From assembly GCA_026770585.1 (NCBI GenBank), contig MU646485.1:602647-613785 (forward strand): a stretch of 11,139 nucleotides of DNA, given 5' to 3'. This DNA is from Baffinella frigidus. Its lineage: Eukaryota; Cryptophyceae; Cryptomonadales; Baffinellaceae. A program made the position numbers and the translations under genes. Shown piece by piece: positions 1 to 4,700 of the stretch (the first letter of the stretch is position 1; each line of letters opens with the position of its first letter). Under the pieces are notes generated by a model. That model did not search any database, was not told the origin of the DNA, and saw only the letters and a program-made list of their open reading frames with translations.

Positions 1-54
<54 letters not shown>

Positions 55-165
55 CCATTCGGGGCGTACCTGCCAGGTTATGAGGAATCAGGGAGGGACC
101 TTTGTTACTACCGACACTGCCGCATACAGGTTTCTGTCTCTGTCTCTGTCTCTGTCTCTGTCTCC

Positions 166-213
<48 letters not shown>

Positions 214-260
214 GTCAGTCAGTCAGTCTGCCAGACAATGGCCACCACATAGAGAGAGAG

Positions 261-326
<66 letters not shown>

Positions 327-352
327 CTCTCTCTCTCTCTCTCTCTCTCTCT
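1..352. repeat. (CT)n / (CTCTGT)n microsatellites
   Basis: CT runs span 1-51, about 131-219 and 262-352, broken by unique-looking spacers. Ser/Leu-rich open frames across them are by-products of the dinucleotide repeat. Confidence 0.95.
51..91 (+). repeat. Dispersed unit following CT tracts (copy 1)
   Basis: CGTGCCATTCGGGG, then ACCTGCCAGGTTATGAGGAA, follows the CT tract. Related copies follow the other CT tracts at 353-372 (partial) and 782-820, so tract and unit move or duplicate together. A further related piece (ACCTTT..ACTACCGACAC) occurs at about 98-117 and 8240-8256. Confidence 0.75.
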
Positions 353-476
353 CGTGCGATTCGAGGCGTACCTGCCATCACGTTGTTGGGTTTCGGGTCT
401 CAGGTTACAGGGGTACCTCGCTCACCTAGAGCCTGCTGGTCCGAGACGGCTGTTTTAGACCATGGCAGCTATCCCT

Positions 477-629
477 TACAGGGGTACCTCGCTCACAAGA
501 ACCCCCCCCCCCCCTTAGGATCACCATAGGGCCCTAGGCATGGTCCTACTCTAGGGTCCTAGGGGGTGGCGGTGGTTGGTTTCTTAGAAGCGAGGTGGTT
601 GGTTTCTTAGGAGCGAGGTACCCTCTGTA
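477..629. mobile_element. MITE, TIR CAGGGGTACCTCGCTC, TA-flanked (copy 1)
   Basis: Left end TA-CAGGGGTACCTCGCTC and right end GAGCGAGGTACCCTCTG-TA. The TA at both edges resembles a Tc1/mariner target duplication. An extra solo left end lies at about 410-428. Confidence 0.7.
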
Positions 630-660
630 GAGATTTACCGCCGGCGCGGCGCGTGAAGGT

Positions 661-782
661 TCTCGCGCGCGCTCTCGCTCGCTCGCTCTCTCTCTGTCTC
701 TCTGTCTCTCTGTCTCTCTGTCTCTCTGTCTCTCTGTCTCTCTGTCTCTCTGTCTCTCTGTCTCTCTGTCTCTCTCTCTCTC
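661..782. repeat. (CTCTGT)n microsatellite
   Basis: A regular TCTCTCTG array is preceded by CG-rich CTCGCTCG units and followed by the dispersed CGTGCCATTCGGGG unit. There is nothing gene-like on either strand. Confidence 0.95.
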
Positions 783-842
783 GTGCCATTCGGGGCACCT
801 ACCAGGTTATGAGGAATCACAACGATCCTCAAGGAAACCCCA

Positions 843-1031
843 CTACTGAACTTCCCTAGCTTGCCTTTCGATTTCCTCCCGGCCTGAATCAGGGCCGGGC
901 TTGGGTAACACAAAACAATTTCCGCAACTTTGGACATAATTTTTCACAGGAGTTGACTTTTATCCTGTTTACAACCAGAGTTTAAAAGTCTTCAGGGCAA
1001 AATCGAAAGGCAAGCCCGCGAGGTTCAGTAG
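843..1031. mobile_element. MITE, TIR CTACTGAAC..CTTGCCTTTCGATTT
   Basis: Inverted repeats of about 33 bp lie at 843-875 and 998-1031, with inner block TTGCCTTTCGATTT / AAATCGAAAGGCAA. No coding capacity and no clear target duplication. Confidence 0.75.
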
Positions 1032-1097
1032 CAGGAACGGGGCTGCAGCGGCGTCCGGGGGAGGCGCCGCGCGGTTAGCGAGTTTGGGGTTTGGGGT

Positions 1098-1219
1098 TAC
1101 AGGGGTACCTCGCTCATAAGAAACCGCCCCCCCCCAGGAAGCTATAGTAGGCCTATGCCTAGGGCCCTATGGTGGTCCTAGGGGGGGGGTCACTTTGTTA
1201 TGAGTGAGGTACCCCTGTA
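1098..1219. mobile_element. MITE, TIR CAGGGGTACCTCGCTC, TA-flanked (copy 2)
   Basis: TA-CAGGGGTACCTCGCTCATAA pairs with TTATGAGTGAGGTACCCCTG-TA. The terminal repeats are about 22 bp with one mismatch, and TA flanks both sides. The interior is C/G-rich with CCTAGG motifs. The size and TA target fit a non-autonomous mariner-like element. Confidence 0.8.
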
Positions 1220-1225
1220 GGGTAA

Positions 1226-1323
1226 CCCTTAAGTGACCAACGGGCGAATAATCGCCCGTGGAAGCCCTAGGCAGGTCCTAGGGCCCTACGGTAGGGCGTA
1301 TGAGCCTACTGGTCACTTAAGGG
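1226..1323. mobile_element. Short MITE, TIR CCCTTAAGTGACCA (copy 1)
   Basis: Perfect 14-bp inverted ends enclose about 70 bp containing GGGCGA-ata-ATCGCCC and CCTAGGCAGGTCCTAGGGCC. A relative lies at 7889-7979. Confidence 0.75.
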
Positions 1324-1397
1324 ATAGGTTTTAGGGGTTAGGGTTTGCGCGGCGGGCGGCAGGAGAGCGTGAAAGAATGCGTCTAATCTCACCAGGA

Positions 1398-1455
1398 AAC
1401 AGGGTTTCGGGTTTCGGGTTTCGGATTTCGGATTTCGGGTTTGGGGTTTGGGGTG
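1398..1455 (+). repeat. Telomere-like tract after the exon 6 copy
   Basis: GGGTTTCGGGTTTCGG grading into TTTGGGG units, directly against the donor of the decayed exon 6 copy. Confidence 0.85.
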
Positions 1456-1458
1456 TAC

Positions 1459-1543
1459 GTCGTGCTCTTCGTGGTGGTAATCGTAGAGGAGCCCCTCGCC
1501 CGCCTCGATGCGCCGCCTCGCAAAGATCCGCCCATCTATTCTC
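1459..1543 (-). pseudogene. Decayed downstream copy of E(z) exon 6
   Basis: The minus strand reads GRIFARRRIEAGEGLLYDYH then HEEHD, followed by the same GTACACC donor as exon 6. The GDHKIG start is disrupted by inserted bases, GEEL has become GEGL, and no in-phase acceptor precedes it. Directly after the donor comes telomere-like DNA, as in intron 2. It could be a relic of exon duplication or an alternative terminal exon; the lost start favours a relic. Confidence 0.75.
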
Positions 1544-1619
1544 GTGGTACTAACTAACCCGTCCATCTATTCTCGAGGTACTACCTACGACCCGCCCATC
1601 TATTCTCGTGGTACTAACT
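1530..1619. repeat. Three-copy tandem repeat, about 31 bp
   Basis: The unit CCCATCTATTCTCGTGGTAC, with small variations, occurs at about 1531, 1562 and 1592. It forms the upstream edge of the decayed exon-6 copy and resembles the TIR of the 10050-10240 element (ATTCTCGTG). Confidence 0.8.
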
Positions 1620-1677
1620 GGTACAAATCCTTACAACCCCACATGTAAATAGGGTGCTCCAGCATTCTGGAGTGGTT
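1617..1677 (-). mobile_element. Left part of the CCACTC-AGAATGC MITE, just after exon 6
   Basis: On the gene strand, CCACTCCAGAATGCTGGAG then CTATTTACATGTGGGGTTGT, matching 10050-10107. It starts ten bases after the exon 6 donor. The right end appears to have been replaced by the 31-bp tandem repeats. Confidence 0.7.
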
Positions 1678-1686
1678 AGGGTGTAC

Positions 1687-1772
1687 GTCGTGCTCTTCGT
1701 GGTGGTAATCGTAGAAGAGCTCCTCGCCAGCCTCAATGCGCCGCTTTGCAAAGATCCCGATCTTGTGGTCGC
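1687..1772 (-). CDS. E(z): E(z) exon 6: GDHKIGIFA...[12 protein letters not shown]-terminal half
   Basis: An 86-bp exon after acceptor ACTTTACACAG. It reads [16 protein letters not shown] then [13 protein letters not shown], with donor GAC|GTACAC. It contains the GIFAKR strand and the GEELFYDY motif holding the conserved SET tyrosine. It ends in phase 0. In other family members only 10-30 residues follow (plant: RYEPDRAPAW). No final exon with that tail was found downstream. Reading on through the donor stays open for about 30 codons into a repeat, so a read-through end is possible but not favoured. Confidence 0.9.
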
Positions 1773-4700
1773 CTGTGTAAAGTCGCTGGATTCAGTAAAG
1801 CGACTTTGTACCCTGACCGTGATCTGGTGGTCGCCTGCACGCGGTGCACCCTAAATAGAAAAGGGTTTAGCTGTGCCCCCCTTTCCAAAGTCATCAAGTC
1901 AATTCCTGGCACGAATTTTCCAGTGTCAAGTCGCTGGATTTAGTAAAGCGACTTCGTACCCTGACCTTGGTGGAGACACCATCCTCATAACCTGTCTCGC
2001 CCGAACGGACTAAGTCAACATCACGCTAAGTCAACAGCACACCCAAGGCGGGCCCGTCCTGAGATGTTGCTCTGCCCTGCGCCTGCGACCCTTCCACGCC
2101 AGATTCTCGGAAGGGGTCGCCAAAAGTCAATTCCCCGGAAGGAACAAGGGGGAATTGTTTACTTTTGGGATAGTTCGGCGCCCAAAAGAGCGCTCGGACA
2201 GAGCCGAACCCCCACGAGCAATCTGGCGTGGTTGGGGTGCGCTGAAGCAGGTTCGTCCTAGGGTTTAGGGTTGCCCTCATGCCACACGTCTTCACGCGCG
2301 AGCCCGCCAAAGGTGCCCACGCGTGAACCCTTTTTGCATGAGCCCTGTGCCTAGAAACCGCGGCGGGCCTGTGCAGGTGCACGGGATTTCTCGCGAATCA
2401 GGACACTTAGGGGATTTTCGGGACCCCATTTTGAGCCGTTTCCTGGGAAACAATCCAAGAATCAACGTTCGGCAAATTTCCACGTGTGCCCTGGCGTGGA
2501 CTTATCCGGGGAAACCTATTTTTCTTTGGTTTGATGCCAAGAAAAATTACTACATAAATGCTTTAATATTACTAATAAAAACGAATTGTGTAGTAATTTT
2601 CCTTGCCATCAAACTAAAGAAAAATAGGTTTCCCCGGATAAACACACCCCGCCGCAGGGTCTTACGGCAGAGTTAGTCCTAGGAGCAGAAGACCCCACAC
2701 GGTGGACTACGGACCTTTCAACAAAAGTCAACTTGCCAAGAGATAATTGACTTTGAAGGATTTTCTGGTGCAAATTTGGTCACGTAACACCCCAGAATCC
2801 GGCCCCAAATTCAAATCCAAAACCCTCGAAGCCCGTGGACTCTGGGGATGGTGGGTGCTCTTAATTTCATCTCGGAAGATAACTGAACCAGTTCCCTAAT
2901 TAGCGTTATCATTTAGCCAGGAGGCTTAATCAAAGTTACTATGCCCTAACTGATTTCTCCTATGCAACCTTCTATTGAAAATAAAGTGATTCAGCGATCT
3001 TCCGAGATTAGATTTCGAGTAAGGCCAGTACACTGCCAGGGCGGAGATTTTGTAAAAGTCAATCCACCCACAAATCTGTCAACTTTAGAAACGAGGAACA
3101 CATAATGTGTACTTCTTTACTACACATTCGCAGGTGAGTTGACTAAAACCAAAACTGCGCCCTGGCAGTGCAGCACCTTTGACGAGGAGGATTCTGGCGA
3201 TGCAGTTCTGAAGTTGGCGATGGTGGTTCGCGAACCTGCGATTCGTTTGTACCAGGAGCGTCCATTTACAACGTTTTACGACCTCTACAGTTTTTTTTTA
3301 AAAAGATCGAAACCTGCGGACGCGAGATTGTTATCGCCACACGGCGGACTTCGAACCTTTCATCAAAAGTCAACTTGCCTTGATGCAATTAACTTTAAGA
3401 ATTTTTGGTGCAGTTTGGTAACGTAACACCCTGAATTGCAGCCCCGACGAAACCTTTGTAGCCCACCGTGCGGTTACCCGCTGTCGAGCGAGAAAGGAAC
3501 ACATTAAAGGTTTACGGACTTTCACCTGAAAGGCCTCACTGTCTTATATGTGCCGAGTTCGCTCGAGAGCGGCACACCTGGGATCTTTATCGTGAGAGCG
3601 GACGCGCCAATTGTTGGCCGCTTTCGATTTTCAGCCTTCGAGATTTCGAGATTCATTTGTACCAGGAGTGTCCATTTAAAACGTTTTACGACCTGTACAA
3701 TCTTTTCAAAGTCTCGAAATCTCGAAACTGGAAATCGACAAGCGGCCAACAATTCCCGCACACGCTCTACACTCCTGTAGGGCACCGAAATGGCATCTGT
3801 AAAGAAGTGGGAGTGGTGGCTGTGTTGGTAGTAATCCACTTAGCGACTTCGGGAATCTGTCCAAAGTTGATTCTCACCCGGGAATCACGCCAAAAGTCAG
3901 CAATTATCGCCCGAAAATCCGGGCGAGAAAGGCATCATTGGCTGCTAAGTGGAAAGGCCTCTCTCTCGCCTGAATCCGGGAACACGTATATTTCTTTTTA
4001 CAGACGCTGGCAACGAAAATTACTACACACAGGTCACGCTCCGAAGTATTTGTGTAGTAATTTTCGTGCAGATTTTTTAAAGAAAAATGCTTGTTCCCGG
4101 ATGAACCTGGTCTTGTTGCCCTTGCGCATCGCGTCAAGCACCCACTGGTCATTCAGGTTGAAGATGTACGACGAGTTGCGCTTGTCGTAGATTTTCCCTG
4201 CCCGCAGAAAGAGAGACGCTTGTTATTACTACCACCACTTAGCAGCGACCGAGGACCTTTTCACCTTGAATTCAAGGTGAAATTCAGGTTAGATTCTGGG
4301 GCAATGGATAAGATTCTATTGCACACCGTTTGGATGGATTGTATCCGTGAAGCCCCCGGCGGCTGCTAAGTGGCACGGCCGCCATGTGACCCGACCGAGG
4401 CTATGTCTGCTCACAGAAACGGGGACATGGTCAATCGAAGATAATCGAAGGTTCTTGAGTTGAAGTGCAGATCGTACATCTTGATCGTATATCTTCTCTG
4501 CCACGCCAGACCACACGTGGGAATTTCAGAACGCGACGTTTCGCCTTAAAAGGGTTTCATGGTACAAATTACACATTGTTGCGGCGGCGGGGGGGGCTGT
4601 TGACTTTTGGCGTGTTTCTGATACATATCGCGTCAGGGCACGGTCTGGTCATCCAGGTTGAAAATGTACGACGCGATCCGCGTTTCGAAGATTTCCCCGG

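Noticed and set aside
80-529. Ser/Leu-rich frames over the CT tracts, and the Arg/Glu-rich frames opposite 607-937
   Set aside because: Products of (CT)n and (CTCTGT)n repeats; no start context, domain or conserved segment.
1980-2010. Minus-strand reading RQVMRMVS, considered as part of exon 5
   Set aside because: Exon 5 at 3177-3235 fits in sequence and phase. The GGTTATGAGG here belongs to the dispersed unit seen at 72 and 803.
3468-4190. 240-residue plus-strand open frame
   Set aside because: It runs through two hairpin MITEs and the antisense of the E(z) exon 4 region. It has no recognisable domain, and the minus-strand exon explains the conserved part.
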